A stretch of 64,000 bases of DNA, from positions 45,355-109,354 of the forward strand of contig JACPNN010000007.1 of NCBI GenBank assembly GCA_016185435.1, in the 5' to 3' direction. This document shows positions 38,228-48,429 of the stretch, one piece after another. Every line of letters begins with the position of its first letter. Within the stretch, counting starts at the first letter, position 1. The stretch is from Candidatus Aenigmatarchaeota archaeon (GTDB taxonomy: Archaea; Aenigmatarchaeota; Aenigmatarchaeia; QMZP01). Made by a program: the position numbers and the translations under genes. The notes beneath the pieces are model-generated. The model was given only the letters and a program-made list of their open reading frames with translations. It searched no databases and was not told the DNA's origin.

Positions 38228-41100
38228 TTTTTATCCAGCTCCTTCATCACCTTGATCATCTTTGAAATCTCAACCTTTCCAAAGGCTAGCTTTCTTCCTC
38301 CTCCGCCTTTCCCCCCTGCTTTCGAGCAGATGTCTTTTGCAATGCTTCCCGCATCCTCATGCGTGCTCATGCAGATGAAATCGCCGCTCTGGTTGGCAAG
38401 CATGACTGTAAGCCGGCTGCTCTTTTCAGCCAGCATCCCGGCAGCCTTCAGCATCTCCTCTCTTGTCGCAGCTATTATATCCAAAATCCTGCCTTCTGAA
38501 ATTTTCTTTTCCAGCTCTCCTGCAAGCCTGGAGGCGGCCGCGAGATAGGCAGACTCCTTTTCCTTTGAGAGCCTTTTCCATGTGCTGAAAATATGTTTGC
38601 ATGCGTCTTCCAGCGACTCTGCCTTAAACAGCACTTCATTCTCAACCTCTTTCACTTTTCTTTCCTCTATTGACGTCCTTAGATGCTCTATTTCTTTCAA
38701 AAATCTTTCAATGGTCTCCTTCACTTTCGCATGCGAGACATCAAAAACCCTCCCGCCCCTCTGCAGCTCCCTGTAGGCCTTCATCCCGTTTCCAAGCTCT
38801 TTCGAAAGCTCATCCGAAACCTCAACAATCCCCGAGCCCTCCAGAAGGCTTTCAATTTCCATGGCCTCTTTCAGGCAGCTTCCAAGGAATGCCTCTGCTC
38901 GTCCGCCCGCTTTTATCGTCAGCCTGTTGACGCCATCGGCAATCCTTTCCGATGAGATTATGATTATTTTTCCTATTTCCCCTGTGCTGGAGACATGCGT
39001 CCCCCCGCAGGCCTCCACATCATGCGATGGTATCTCTATTATCCTCAATGTATCTGAAGGTATGGCCCCTCCCTGGTATATCCTGAGCCCGAACTGCCTT
39101 TCGGCATCCATCCTCGGCATTATATGCTCTTTCACTTCTATATCATTCCTCACCACGGCATTTGCCAGCCTTTCCATATCCGCTATCTCCTCATCCGAAA
39201 ACGGGAGATAATGGGTGACGTCAAGCCATGCCTTCTCCTCTGTCTTTCTCGTCCCAGACTGCCATATATGCTTCCCTATAACCTGCCTGCAGGCCCCATT
39301 GATCACATGGACTGCTGTATGGTGCTGCATTATCTGCCTTCTCCTCCCGAAATCTACAGCCCCCTTCACTTTCTGCCCGGCAGAGAATTTCCTGTTCTCG
39401 ACAAAATGCATCACAACCCCGTGCCTTTTCTGGACATCGGTAACCTTTGCGCCGTCAATTGCCCCTGTGTCAGCTATCTGGCCGCCGCCTTCAGGGTAGA
39501 ACAGCGTCCTGTCGAGAACAACAGCATTTTCAAACGCGTCAAGGACAGTGGCATCAAACACGCTTTCATTCTGGAATTCATAGAAAAGGAGCCCGGTTTT
39601 TGGCAGCATGACTATTTTACCATCAAATGCGTCATTTTCTTTGCTACTCTCTTTCATGTGGGTTTCAGTAAGCCTTGAATAGAAATCCGCAGGCATCTGG
39701 AAATCGCTTTTCATGGCCTTCGCCTCCTTTTCCATTATCTCCGGGGTTATGCCATGGCTCGTATAGAGCTCAATCATCTTCCCTGTCCCAATACCTTTTT
39801 CCAGCTCCTTCCTGACCATTGATCTTGCCCTTTCCACACTTCTCCCATACCTCCCCTTCTCAACCCCAAGGATATTCCTGAAGCTTTCCAGGCTCTCTTC
39901 AAGCTCAGGATATAATTTTTTCAGCTGGACTGAATGCTTTTCAGCGACCCTTTCCAGCTCAAAATCAAACCCGAATTCATCCATAAAGGACAATGCCCTT
40001 CTCAGGATAACCCTCAGATTGTAGCCGCCTGAGACATTGGACGGCATGGCCCCGTCCGCTATGGCCAGAAGAAGGGTTTTTGTGTGGTCCGCTATGGCAT
40101 ATATGGCCTGCATGGGCTCTATGATTTCTTTGTATTCCTCTGCCGAAATCCCTGCAGCCTTTGCTATATCTTCCTTCGACTTCGCCACATCGGGCGTATC
40201 TTCTATGTCAAGCCTTCCCGCCAGCACAGCATATTTCCCAAAAATTTCTGAATCCTTTATTCCTGCCATCTTCTTCATATAATCTATCGCTTCGCTGAAC
40301 ACGGCATCGTAACTGGTTGCAGTCCCCCTGGAAATCCATGCGAACCTTTCCAGGCCCGCGCCCATGTCTATCACTTTTTTCCCCATCTCCGTGCGGCTGT
40401 CAGCATTCCCGAGGAACTGGGTGAAGACTGCATTGCCAAGCTCAAGGCCATGGGCGAAAAACTCCAGGCTCGGGCCGAAAGCATTCGGGCCGGCCCACAC
40501 GTCCTCAAGGAATGTTATTTCCTTATCCCTTATTCCAAACACCTTTGTAAGCAGTTCAAAATCCAAATCTATGCACTTATCCTTCCAGTAGCCCTTTTCA
40601 TTCCCGCCATGGATGGATGTCTGCTGTACCATGGCAAAATTGGTGTAGTGCCTTCCAGTAATACCGACATTCGGTATGTCATTGAACCTCAGGCACGGCT
40701 GGGCCAGTATGCACGGATTGTGGGGCAGTTCAAATACAGTAGTTGAATCTGTCATCCTCTGGAAATCGACAATGCCGGCTATGGTGAAGTACAGGCCGGG
40801 GAACCACCTGCAGACAACAGGGTAGCGGGAAATGCTTGCATGCCCGTTGTTTTTGAAGAACTTTTCAATCTTGTCCCAGCACTCCCCGTAAGTCAGCTCA
40901 TCCTTCGTGACCCTTTCCCCTATGAAGCTGTATCCTACGCACCTGCTGTCCCCGCACACATCTTTCTGCTGGTCAATCGTCCAGAAAAATTTCAGGCACT
41001 TCGGGCATTGCTTTCTAGTAAAGCCAAGCTTCCTGAAAAGCTCCACTTCATAATATTGCTTATAATCCTGCTGAAACATTTCCATCAGCTTCTGTTTCAT
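38224..41100 (-). CDS. alaS: Alanyl-tRNA synthetase (archaeal type)
   Basis: A 958-residue class II synthetase from the ATG at 41100. The archaeal N-terminal extension carries a zinc-ribbon-like CPKCLKFFW..CGDSRC. The aminoacylation domain has RFNDIPNVGITGRHY and GAGLERFAW. The editing domain has the HTAVHVINGACRQVIG motif and CGGTHVSSTGEIG, and the C-terminal C-Ala domain includes GGKGGGGRKLAFG. The frame extends to 41175 but the extra residues are not conserved and 41100 follows an AT-rich TATA-like stretch by about 30 nt. Confidence 0.96.
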   Translation of the reverse strand: MKQKLMEMFQQDYKQYYEVELFRKLGFTRKQCPKCLKFFWTIDQQKDVCGDSRCVGYSFIGERVTKDELTYGECWDKIEKFFKNNGHASISRYPVVCRWFPGLYFTIAGIVDFQRMTDSTTVFELPHNPCILAQPCLRFNDIPNVGITGRHYTNFAMVQQTSIHGGNEKGYWKDKCIDLDFELLTKVFGIRDKEITFLEDVWAGPNAFGPSLEFFAHGLELGNAVFTQFLGNADSRTEMGKKVIDMGAGLERFAWISRGTATSYDAVFSEAIDYMKKMAGIKDSEIFGKYAVLAGRLDIEDTPDVAKSKEDIAKAAGISAEEYKEIIEPMQAIYAIADHTKTLLLAIADGAMPSNVSGGYNLRVILRRALSFMDEFGFDFELERVAEKHSVQLKKLYPELEESLESFRNILGVEKGRYGRSVERARSMVRKELEKGIGTGKMIELYTSHGITPEIMEKEAKAMKSDFQMPADFYSRLTETHMKESSKENDAFDGKIVMLPKTGLLFYEFQNESVFDATVLDAFENAVVLDRTLFYPEGGGQIADTGAIDGAKVTDVQKRHGVVMHFVENRKFSAGQKVKGAVDFGRRRQIMQHHTAVHVINGACRQVIGKHIWQSGTRKTEEKAWLDVTHYLPFSDEEIADMERLANAVVRNDIEVKEHIMPRMDAERQFGLRIYQGGAIPSDTLRIIEIPSHDVEACGGTHVSSTGEIGKIIIISSERIADGVNRLTIKAGGRAEAFLGSCLKEAMEIESLLEGSGIVEVSDELSKELGNGMKAYRELQRGGRVFDVSHAKVKETIERFLKEIEHLRTSIEERKVKEVENEVLFKAESLEDACKHIFSTWKRLSKEKESAYLAAASRLAGELEKKISEGRILDIIAATREEMLKAAGMLAEKSSRLTVMLANQSGDFICMSTHEDAGSIAKDICSKAGGKGGGGRKLAFGKVEISKMIKVMKELDKN

Positions 41101-41253
41101 AGGTAAAAATAGTGAGAGGAGATTTAATAGATACCTCGTAATCTTTACTTTCTTCTTGATTAAAACACATTCCAATATAAAATATGTTCACAGTCAAAAG
41201 CAGCTTAATCAACAATAAATAACAAAATCAAGTATATTCCTCAGGTGATAAAA

Positions 41254-43965
41254 ATGAACGACCAGCAGAAGAGGGAGCTGAGGGAATTCATAGAAAAACT
41301 GGACAGCATTAGAGGAAGGCATACGGAACTGGTGACGGTCTATGTCCCGGCAGGCAATGAGCTCACGAAGACAGTCGTGCAGCTTAGAAACGAGCAGTCC
41401 ACTTCCGAGAACATAAAGAGCAAGACAGTCAGGAAGAACGTGACCGGCGCAATTGAAAGGATACTCCAGCAGCTCAAGCTCTACAAATCAACGCCCCCAA
41501 ACGGCATGGCCATCTTCGCAGGCAATATCTCAGATAAGGAAGGGGTGGCAGACATACAGGTTTTTGCCATTGAGCCTCCGGAGCCTGTGAGGACAAAGCT
41601 CTACCACTGCGGCCAGACATTCATACTCGACCCCCTGAAGGAGAATGTGGCCGAGAAAGAGATATATGGCCTGCTCGTCTTCGACAAGCAGGAGGCAAAC
41701 ATAGGCCTGATAAAAGGGAAGGCTGTCGAGAATATCAAGAGGCTTGAATCAATTGTTCCGGGAAAGACGAGTAAGGGAGGGCAATGCCTGGCTCCTGATA
41801 CAATAGTTCAGCTATCTGATGGCCTTCTGAAGGAAATAAAAAACACTCACAATCCGCTAAAAATCAAATCAATGGATACTAGGAACTTTTCTTTGTGCGA
41901 TTCAGATATTACAGGCAAATGGAAAACCAAAAAGCAAAAGATATACAGAATAGTTACCAAAAATCCCCGCCTTCAGATAGAATCTTCAGCCGACCATGTC
42001 TTTTTCACTGCCGGAAAAGAGGATATCGAGCAGAAAAGCGCGGCTGAACTCAAAAAAGGAGCGTATCTTATAATGCCGGAAAAAATTCCCGTACAAGGGA
42101 AACAAATCAGGCTTGATTCAGCACAATACTCAGACTTTGTGGCTGTGAGCAAGAGCGGCCTAAAGATTCTCTTCAGGGCGAGAAAAAGCAAAGGCCTGTT
42201 TCAGCGAAGTCTTGCAGAAAATCTGAATATTACGCAGACGGCCATTTCTTTGATAGAGCTTGGAAAAAGAAACGTCTCCCCCAAGCTCCTGAAAAAAATC
42301 TGCAGTGAATTAGAGTTGGATTTTGGCTCATTTTTGAGGGAACATACAACCCCCTGCCAGAAACTCAAGTTTCCAAAGAGGCTTGACAAAACATTTGCCC
42401 AGTTTGTCGGATACCTCATCGGCGACGGCACAGTTGAAAGGAATAGAATTTCTTTCTTTGAACAAAACAGGTCTGTTGCAATGGCATACAAAAAGAGATT
42501 CGAGAACTACTTTGGAATGAAAATACATTACAAATACAGAGAATCCAAAAATTATCATGAGCTCAGGTTCTGTTCCAAGCATCTTGTGAAACTTGTTCAG
42601 GCGGAATTCCCTGAAGCAAAAGCGAAGTCAGGCATACCTGAAAAAGTGCTCAGGGCTGACGACAGGGCCGCTGCAGCATTTCTCAGAGGTCTGTTTGATG
42701 CAGAAGGCTGTGCCTCGAAAAATCAGAAGGTTGGACTCGGCATGAACAACAGGCATCTGATTTCGCAACTACAACTTCTACTGCTGCGATTTGGGATAAT
42801 TTCCTCTTTCCTGGAGTACGACAATAGAAGGAATATTTACAGCAAAAAACACAGGTTCACAGTTGAGATCTCAGATAAAAGGTCTCTGCAACTGTTTGAC
42901 AGGCTCATAAGCTTCACATCTCCTGATAAAGCCAGAATGCTGAGAAAGATCATAAAAAACAAATCCAAAACAAGTTACAACAGGCAAATAATAGTGCCCG
43001 GATCTGTAATCAGAAGAAAGATAGAGAATGCAGGCTACAATCTGCAGCTCTTCCCAAAAGTGAGTAATTTCTTCAGGGATGAAAGGATGATGAGCAAGCA
43101 GGTATTCATTGATTCTGTCTTGGCCAATATCAAGGATAAAGCTCTTTATAGCGAGCTCAAAAAAACCCATGATATTCCATTCCTGCCTGTGAAGATCTCC
43201 CGAATAGACATCATAAACTCGCCATCCGAGATGATAGATATCTCTGTCAAGAGCAAGAGCTTCATAGCAAATGGAGTTTTGGTGCACAACTCTGCAGCAA
43301 GATTTGAAAGAGTAAGAGAAGGCATGATAATGGATTTCATGAAGGAGATCGCAGAGCTGGCCACAAAGACCTTCAGGGGCATGCCGCACATCAAGGGCAT
43401 AATAATCGCGGGCCCGGGCCCCACCAAAGACGATTTCGTGAAAGAGGAATATCTCCCTACTGACATCAGGTCAAAGGTCATAGGGATAGTCAGCACATCC
43501 TACACAGGCGACTACGGCCTCAAGGAGGCCTTCGAGCGCTCAGAGGGGATAATAGCAGAGGCCGGCATAATGAAGGAGAAAAAAATCCTGGAGAGATTTT
43601 TCGAGGGCCTTGCAAAGAGCGACGGCCTGTCAATATACGGAGTCAAGCCTGTCGTGGAGGCCATAAAATCAGGCAACCTTGATCTCCTCCTGATTTCCGA
43701 AAAATTCGATTTTGTCCAGGTTACATTGAGGTGCGAATGTGGAAACGAGATTGAAAAAATGATAATAAAGAAAAAAGAAAAAATAATCTGCCAGAAATGC
43801 GGAAAGGAAATGAAAATAATTGAATCAAGGGAAATAATGAGCGAGATAATCAGGGCCGCAGAGCAGATCTCATCCAAGGTGGAAATAATCTCGGCAGGCA
43901 CGCCGAAGGGCGAGCAGTTCCTTGAGCTGGCAGGGATTGGGGGGATACTGAGGTACAGGGCTTAG
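41254..43965 (+). CDS. prf1: Peptide chain release factor aRF1 with intein
   Basis: The precursor has 903 residues; after removal of the intein the host protein is 401 residues, normal for aRF1. The N domain (stop-codon recognition) includes the NIKSKTVRKN block. The M domain has the catalytic GGQ at the end of GKTSKGGQ, directly followed by the intein and then SAARFERVREG. The C domain includes a zinc-ribbon-like CECGNEI..CQKCGKE and interacts with aEF1A/ABCE1. The ATG at 41254 with AGGTGAT upstream is preferred over an in-frame GTG at 41245. Translation termination depends on intein excision. Confidence 0.95.
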   Translation: MNDQQKRELREFIEKLDSIRGRHTELVTVYVPAGNELTKTVVQLRNEQSTSENIKSKTVRKNVTGAIERILQQLKLYKSTPPNGMAIFAGNISDKEGVADIQVFAIEPPEPVRTKLYHCGQTFILDPLKENVAEKEIYGLLVFDKQEANIGLIKGKAVENIKRLESIVPGKTSKGGQCLAPDTIVQLSDGLLKEIKNTHNPLKIKSMDTRNFSLCDSDITGKWKTKKQKIYRIVTKNPRLQIESSADHVFFTAGKEDIEQKSAAELKKGAYLIMPEKIPVQGKQIRLDSAQYSDFVAVSKSGLKILFRARKSKGLFQRSLAENLNITQTAISLIELGKRNVSPKLLKKICSELELDFGSFLREHTTPCQKLKFPKRLDKTFAQFVGYLIGDGTVERNRISFFEQNRSVAMAYKKRFENYFGMKIHYKYRESKNYHELRFCSKHLVKLVQAEFPEAKAKSGIPEKVLRADDRAAAAFLRGLFDAEGCASKNQKVGLGMNNRHLISQLQLLLLRFGIISSFLEYDNRRNIYSKKHRFTVEISDKRSLQLFDRLISFTSPDKARMLRKIIKNKSKTSYNRQIIVPGSVIRRKIENAGYNLQLFPKVSNFFRDERMMSKQVFIDSVLANIKDKALYSELKKTHDIPFLPVKISRIDIINSPSEMIDISVKSKSFIANGVLVHNSAARFERVREGMIMDFMKEIAELATKTFRGMPHIKGIIIAGPGPTKDDFVKEEYLPTDIRSKVIGIVSTSYTGDYGLKEAFERSEGIIAEAGIMKEKKILERFFEGLAKSDGLSIYGVKPVVEAIKSGNLDLLLISEKFDFVQVTLRCECGNEIEKMIIKKKEKIICQKCGKEMKIIESREIMSEIIRAAEQISSKVEIISAGTPKGEQFLELAGIGGILRYRA
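41785..43290 (+). other. Intein in aRF1 at the GGQ motif
   Basis: A 502-residue intein (residues 181-682 counted from the GTG at 41245). Block A is CLAPDTIVQLSDG with Cys1, block B is SADHVFF, and the C-terminal end is FIANGVLVHN before Ser+1. Two LAGLIDADG motifs (FVGYLIGDG, FLRGLFDAEG) mark a homing endonuclease. Between the Hint N-part and the endonuclease lies an XRE-like helix-turn-helix (RSLAENLNITQTAISLIELG, KRNVSPKLLKKICSELEL). All residues needed for splicing (Cys1, block B His, terminal His-Asn, Ser+1) are present, so it is expected to splice. Confidence 0.93.
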
Positions 43966-44804
43966 GTCTGGCCCGCTCTCTCTAAAAGTGTATATCCAAC
44001 ATCCTTTGAATCTCCAATGAATTTTGCCAATCCTTCATCTGTTAACGTTCTTGCAAGCTCATCTGCAATTTCTACATATTCAGGCTTGATTGCAGGCAGC
44101 TTAGAATCTCCCACAGGCTCTTTTCTTTGCCTCATTTCATATAACTCTTCTGGTGTGAACTGTTTAAACACCCTCAAAGGCATGGTAACGATGTGGCATC
44201 CTAATCGATGGGCTTCCTTCACATGGTTGATTTCCCTAACGCTGGCAAAAAGGAGCTTAGTTGGAAGTTTTTCTGCTTCATATATTTTCAGAGTGTTCTC
44301 GACAACTTCAATGCCATTGCCTCCTCTATTCTCAAGCCTGCCGACAAAAGGACTGAAATAATCAGCTCCCACATGGGCCATATTCACGCCCTGCTCTGTG
44401 GAGAAGCCAAGGGTTGCATTTATTTTTGCACCAGAAATTTGTTTTATTATCCATGCAGCATCAAACCCCTTACGTGTTGATGGTAGTTTAGCGTAAAGCT
44501 CTTTCTTCCTATCCAGTTTCCATGAATATATAACCCCCACCTCATCTACAATCTGCTGGACAGATATGTTTGATGGATTGAAATCAGGAGTTCCAACAGT
44601 TTCAATGCTTATAGAGCAGTCACCTTCGAAAACATCTGCTATTTCATATGCCATATCCCTGACATTATTTGGGCTCATTCTCCGTCCCTTTTTTTTCGCA
44701 TATGCAGCTGCTGAGGTATTGTTTGTCGTGACGCCGTCCAAATTTCCTGTAGAATAAGCTTCTTTAATTTCATCAATATCTGCTGTGTCAATGTAAATTT
44801 TCAT
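43962..44804 (-). CDS. Transaldolase-family protein
   Basis: A 280-residue TIM-barrel aldolase. The start MKIYIDTADIDEIKEA and TTN (DGVTTNNTS) match the transaldolase/fructose-6-phosphate aldolase family, and the Schiff-base lysine is K106 in YAKLPST. INATLGFSTEQG and ADYFSPFVGRL follow as expected. Whether it is a transaldolase or an aldolase acting on another sugar phosphate cannot be told. The usual TTNPS phosphate-loop is changed to TTNNTS. It is convergent with aRF1 and their stop codons overlap. Confidence 0.85.
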   Translation of the reverse strand: MKIYIDTADIDEIKEAYSTGNLDGVTTNNTSAAAYAKKKGRRMSPNNVRDMAYEIADVFEGDCSISIETVGTPDFNPSNISVQQIVDEVGVIYSWKLDRKKELYAKLPSTRKGFDAAWIIKQISGAKINATLGFSTEQGVNMAHVGADYFSPFVGRLENRGGNGIEVVENTLKIYEAEKLPTKLLFASVREINHVKEAHRLGCHIVTMPLRVFKQFTPEELYEMRQRKEPVGDSKLPAIKPEYVEIADELARTLTDEGLAKFIGDSKDVGYTLLERAGQT

Positions 44805-44826
44805 AATTATTGACTAATTCCGTTCT

Positions 44827-46116
44827 TTAATTTCGCCCAATCACCTTCACCCCGCCCATATACGGCTGCAGGGCCTTGGGTATCTCCACCTTTCCATCAC
44901 TAGTCTGGAAGTTCTCCAGTATGGCCGCTATCGCCCTTGTGGTGGCCATGGCAGTCGCATTTAACGTATGCACATGGCCTTTGGCCTTTTCCCCGTCTAT
45001 TCCATACCTTATATTGAGCCTTCTTGACTGGTAGTCAGTGCAATTGGAGCAGCTGACTGCCTCCCTGTATTTGCCCTGCGCAGGCATCCAGACCTCAAGA
45101 TCGTATTTCTTGGCCGCAACAGTCCCTATATCCCCTGTGCAGACATTGACTATCCTGTAAGGCAGCCCCAGGGCCTGAAATATATCCTCTGCATTTTTTA
45201 TCAATTCCTCATGAATTTTCCAACTTTCTTCAGGTTTGCTGAAAACAAACTGCTCCACCTTGTGGAACTGGTGCACCCTGAATATGCCTTTCGTATCCTT
45301 GCCATGCGCGCCGGCCTCCTTCCTGAAACAAGCAGAGAAGCCCGCATACTTCAACGGAAGCTCTTTCTCAAGCATTATCTCATTCATGCGCATGCCGCCA
45401 ATGGCATGCTCGCTTGTGGCTATCAGATAGAGGTCCTCATTTTCTATCTTGTACAAAACATTCTCGAAATCAGCAAGGTCTGTGACGCCCTGATACGGCT
45501 CTTTCCTTATCATGTACGGCACAAGCATCGGGATGAAACCTTTTTTCACAAGCATATCGAGCGCAAACCTGGCAAGCGCCAGATCAAGAAGAACCAATTC
45601 CTTCTTGAGAAAATAAAACCTGGCCCCAGAAATTTTCCCGGCCCTCTCAATGTCTGCAAGGTCAAGATCCTGAAGGATATCCACATGGCTCTTTACCTTG
45701 AAATCAGGCTTTTTTGCAGCTCCCCATTTCCTTATCTCAACATTATCCTCTTCGCTCTTTCCAACCGGAACAGAATCATGCAATATATTGGGAAGCCTCA
45801 TCAGGTAGCCTTCAATCTCTGCCTTCAGGCCTTCCATCTCAGTTTCTTTGAGGCTTATCTCATCATTGATTCTTTTCACCCCCTCTTTTGCTTTCTCTGC
45901 ATCTTTCCCTTTTCCGGCTTTCAAGAGTTTGGCAATGCTTTCAGTAGCTTCATTCCTTTTTCTCCTCAGATTCTGGGCATCAAAATCAAGCTTCCTGCAG
46001 CTCCCGTCAGCCCTTTCGATGATGTCAAGCCATTGCATCTTCTCCCTGTCATGCCTCTTCTCAAGATTCCTCAGAACTGCATCTTTATTTTCCCTTATGA
46101 GCCTGATGTCAATCAT
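44827..46116 (-). CDS. serS: Seryl-tRNA synthetase (canonical type)
   Basis: A 429-residue class II synthetase of the common type, not the rare methanogen type. The N-terminal coiled-coil arm spans about residues 30-110 and binds the long variable arm of tRNA-Ser. Motif 2 is FRKEAGAHGKDTKGIFRVHQ, serine-binding TSEHAI is present, and motif 3 is LNATAMATTRAIAAI. It ends 22 nt from the transaldolase-family gene start on the same strand side. Confidence 0.97.
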   Translation of the reverse strand: MIDIRLIRENKDAVLRNLEKRHDREKMQWLDIIERADGSCRKLDFDAQNLRRKRNEATESIAKLLKAGKGKDAEKAKEGVKRINDEISLKETEMEGLKAEIEGYLMRLPNILHDSVPVGKSEEDNVEIRKWGAAKKPDFKVKSHVDILQDLDLADIERAGKISGARFYFLKKELVLLDLALARFALDMLVKKGFIPMLVPYMIRKEPYQGVTDLADFENVLYKIENEDLYLIATSEHAIGGMRMNEIMLEKELPLKYAGFSACFRKEAGAHGKDTKGIFRVHQFHKVEQFVFSKPEESWKIHEELIKNAEDIFQALGLPYRIVNVCTGDIGTVAAKKYDLEVWMPAQGKYREAVSCSNCTDYQSRRLNIRYGIDGEKAKGHVHTLNATAMATTRAIAAILENFQTSDGKVEIPKALQPYMGGVKVIGRN

Positions 46117-46143
46117 ATCATCTAATACATCCCCCGATTAATA

Positions 46144-48360
46144 TTATTCTACCCTTCCACTTTTTTCAATAAAATCTTCTATGCCGTCCTTTTCTTCCTT
46201 CATCCCGCCCAGCTGCTCCTTCACGCTTTCTGCCAGCTTACCGCCAAGAACCCTTTCTATCGACTCAAGCGGGGCCTTCCTGAGAGAGTCAATCGATCTG
46301 AAGCCTGAATTAAAGAGCATCCTGCTCCTTATTCTTCCTATCCCCTTCAGCTTCACGAGAGGCAGAAGCTCTTCCCTTATCCCGTATTTCAGCCTTATCC
46401 TCAGCTTCCTGATTTTCGAGATATGGCCGCTGCCAAGTATCAGGGCAAGCTCCTGCATGCTGTACAGGAGCCAGTCAGAAATGTCTAGCTTGGCCCTCAG
46501 TTCCCCCGGGGTGACATTGTAGTCCTCGAGCAGGGATTCTTCGCTAGCCTCCCCAGACCACCTCTTCAGCATGCTTGCGGTCTTGACAGCCCTCAGGAAA
46601 TCATCGTACTCGATGTCGAATTCATTCGGCATCTCAATAAAACTGCCTTCCTCTGAAAGGACAATGTCATTTATGTATGCGGAATCCTTCCTGTAAACCC
46701 CGAGCAAAGGCTTCAGCTCCCTGCATCTGCATATTATGTGAAGAAGGCCGAAATCATCTAGGCCATTTATCCTTTCGGACTTCAGGCATCTTAACAGCCA
46801 GTGCGCGCTTACAGGGTCAATGTATAATTCGGCCACCCTCTTCCCTATCCTTGTGGCCTCCAGCTTTGCATCCTTGTTCATATCAGAAGCTATTACAAAA
46901 TCACCGTTTTTTTCATTCCTGTCTCCAATAATTATAAAACCCATATCCTTCAGCATGTCCAGAACCTTTTCTATTTTCTCCCCCAGCAGCGCTGTGTCCT
47001 TGTAATGGTGCGCATAGAATGTCTTGTTCATGAATGAGTGGAGATGGGACTTCTTCATCGTCACATGGTTCGCTATCAGGCCAAGGGCATGCATCCTCAG
47101 TATCGGTTCTACACCCAGCCTGCTTGTTATCTTCTCCGGCTCGCCCAGAATGTAGTTCTGCCATGCGAATATCGCCTCTGCCTTGTCCCTCGCCATCAGT
47201 ATGGCCTCGCCATCTGCATCGTATTTGGGCCTGCCTGCGCGGCCAGCCATTTGCCACACCTCTAAAACAGGCAGATAGTCCATCCCTCCCCAGCCGCTGT
47301 ATCTTTTCAGATCCCGTATAATCACTCTCCATGCAGGCATGTTTATCCCGGCCGCAAGCGTCGGAGTCGCAAAAATCGCCTTTATCATTCCTTCCCTGAA
47401 GGCCTTCTCCACAATCGACCTCTGCTTCGCGACCAGCCCGGCATGGTGGAAGGCAACTCCAGATTTCATGCATTCGCTCAGCTTTTTGCACTGCCTTGTG
47501 GGCTGCTCAAGGGCATCTGTAATTTTTTCTGACAACCCAGACAAATATCTCTTTTCATTTGTCATCAGTTTTTCTCCAATATGACCGGCCATCTTCTCCG
47601 CAGCGGCCTCTGCGTTTTTCCTTGTGGATATGAACACCAGGCTCTGTTTCCCCTTCTGGATGGAATCAAGTATAAGCTCTTTCAGGCTGTCTTCCGAATC
47701 CAGTGTCTTTTTTATGTCAGGGTACAGGAAAACTTTTTTCTTGTGGCAGATGCCTGAGTATAATTTCACGGGCCTGTAGTCAGACCTGACAGCCTTTGCT
47801 TTCAGCCACTCCGCCAGCTCCTCATAATTGCTTATGGTCGCTGAAAGCCCGAGAATTCTTGGCGATATCACCTCCTTCAGTCTCGTGAGAACAATTTCCA
47901 AGGTCGGCCCCCTGTCCGCATCATTCAGCAGGTGTATTTCGTCCACCACAACCAGGCCTATCTGGCCGGCCCAATCTATCCCGTGCCTGAGGAGGCTGTC
48001 CATCTTCTCCGAGGTTGTTATTATGATGTCGTACCTCTCAAGCCACGGATCATTAGAATCAAGGTCTCCTACACTTATCGCAGTTTTGATGCCCAGTGGT
48101 TCATATTTTTCCCTGAATTCCTCAAACTTCTCGCTGGCAAGGGCCTTTAATGGAACGATATATACAACCTTCCTGCCTTCAGAAACGGCCTTCAGGGCAG
48201 CCATCTCAGCTATCAGGGTCTTGCCGCTGGCCGTGGGCGCAGCGACAACCATATTCTGGTCCCCAAACAGGCCATTCTCCACAGCAAGCTGCTGGACAGG
48301 GTTCAGCTCCTTTATCCCTGAAACCTCCATGACCTTGGAGACTATTGCATGCATGGCCAT
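46144..48360 (-). CDS. hel308: Ski2-like DNA helicase Hel308
   Basis: A 738-residue superfamily 2 helicase from the ATG at 48360. Motifs: Q-motif region ELNPVQQLAVENGLF, Walker A APTASGKT, Ia PLKALASEKFEEF, DExH box DEIH, III SATISN, IV FISTRKNAE, V TPTLAAGINMPA, VI QMAGRAGRPKYD. A winged helix and a ratchet domain follow, then a helix-hairpin-helix near GIGRIRSRMLFNSGF. Hel308 acts at stalled replication forks. A longer frame to 48399 is probably not used. Confidence 0.94.
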   Translation of the reverse strand: MAMHAIVSKVMEVSGIKELNPVQQLAVENGLFGDQNMVVAAPTASGKTLIAEMAALKAVSEGRKVVYIVPLKALASEKFEEFREKYEPLGIKTAISVGDLDSNDPWLERYDIIITTSEKMDSLLRHGIDWAGQIGLVVVDEIHLLNDADRGPTLEIVLTRLKEVISPRILGLSATISNYEELAEWLKAKAVRSDYRPVKLYSGICHKKKVFLYPDIKKTLDSEDSLKELILDSIQKGKQSLVFISTRKNAEAAAEKMAGHIGEKLMTNEKRYLSGLSEKITDALEQPTRQCKKLSECMKSGVAFHHAGLVAKQRSIVEKAFREGMIKAIFATPTLAAGINMPAWRVIIRDLKRYSGWGGMDYLPVLEVWQMAGRAGRPKYDADGEAILMARDKAEAIFAWQNYILGEPEKITSRLGVEPILRMHALGLIANHVTMKKSHLHSFMNKTFYAHHYKDTALLGEKIEKVLDMLKDMGFIIIGDRNEKNGDFVIASDMNKDAKLEATRIGKRVAELYIDPVSAHWLLRCLKSERINGLDDFGLLHIICRCRELKPLLGVYRKDSAYINDIVLSEEGSFIEMPNEFDIEYDDFLRAVKTASMLKRWSGEASEESLLEDYNVTPGELRAKLDISDWLLYSMQELALILGSGHISKIRKLRIRLKYGIREELLPLVKLKGIGRIRSRMLFNSGFRSIDSLRKAPLESIERVLGGKLAESVKEQLGGMKEEKDGIEDFIEKSGRVE

Positions 48361-48429
48361 ATGTTGAGGCAGAGGAAATAAAAGGAGCCATACATACAAA
48401 ACTATAAACTACAATATTATTACAGATCC

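Noticed and set aside
41245..43965. Frameshift or gene fusion in aRF1
   Set aside because: The extra 502 residues begin with Cys, end with His-Asn and are followed by Ser, with intact splicing blocks, so this is an intein.
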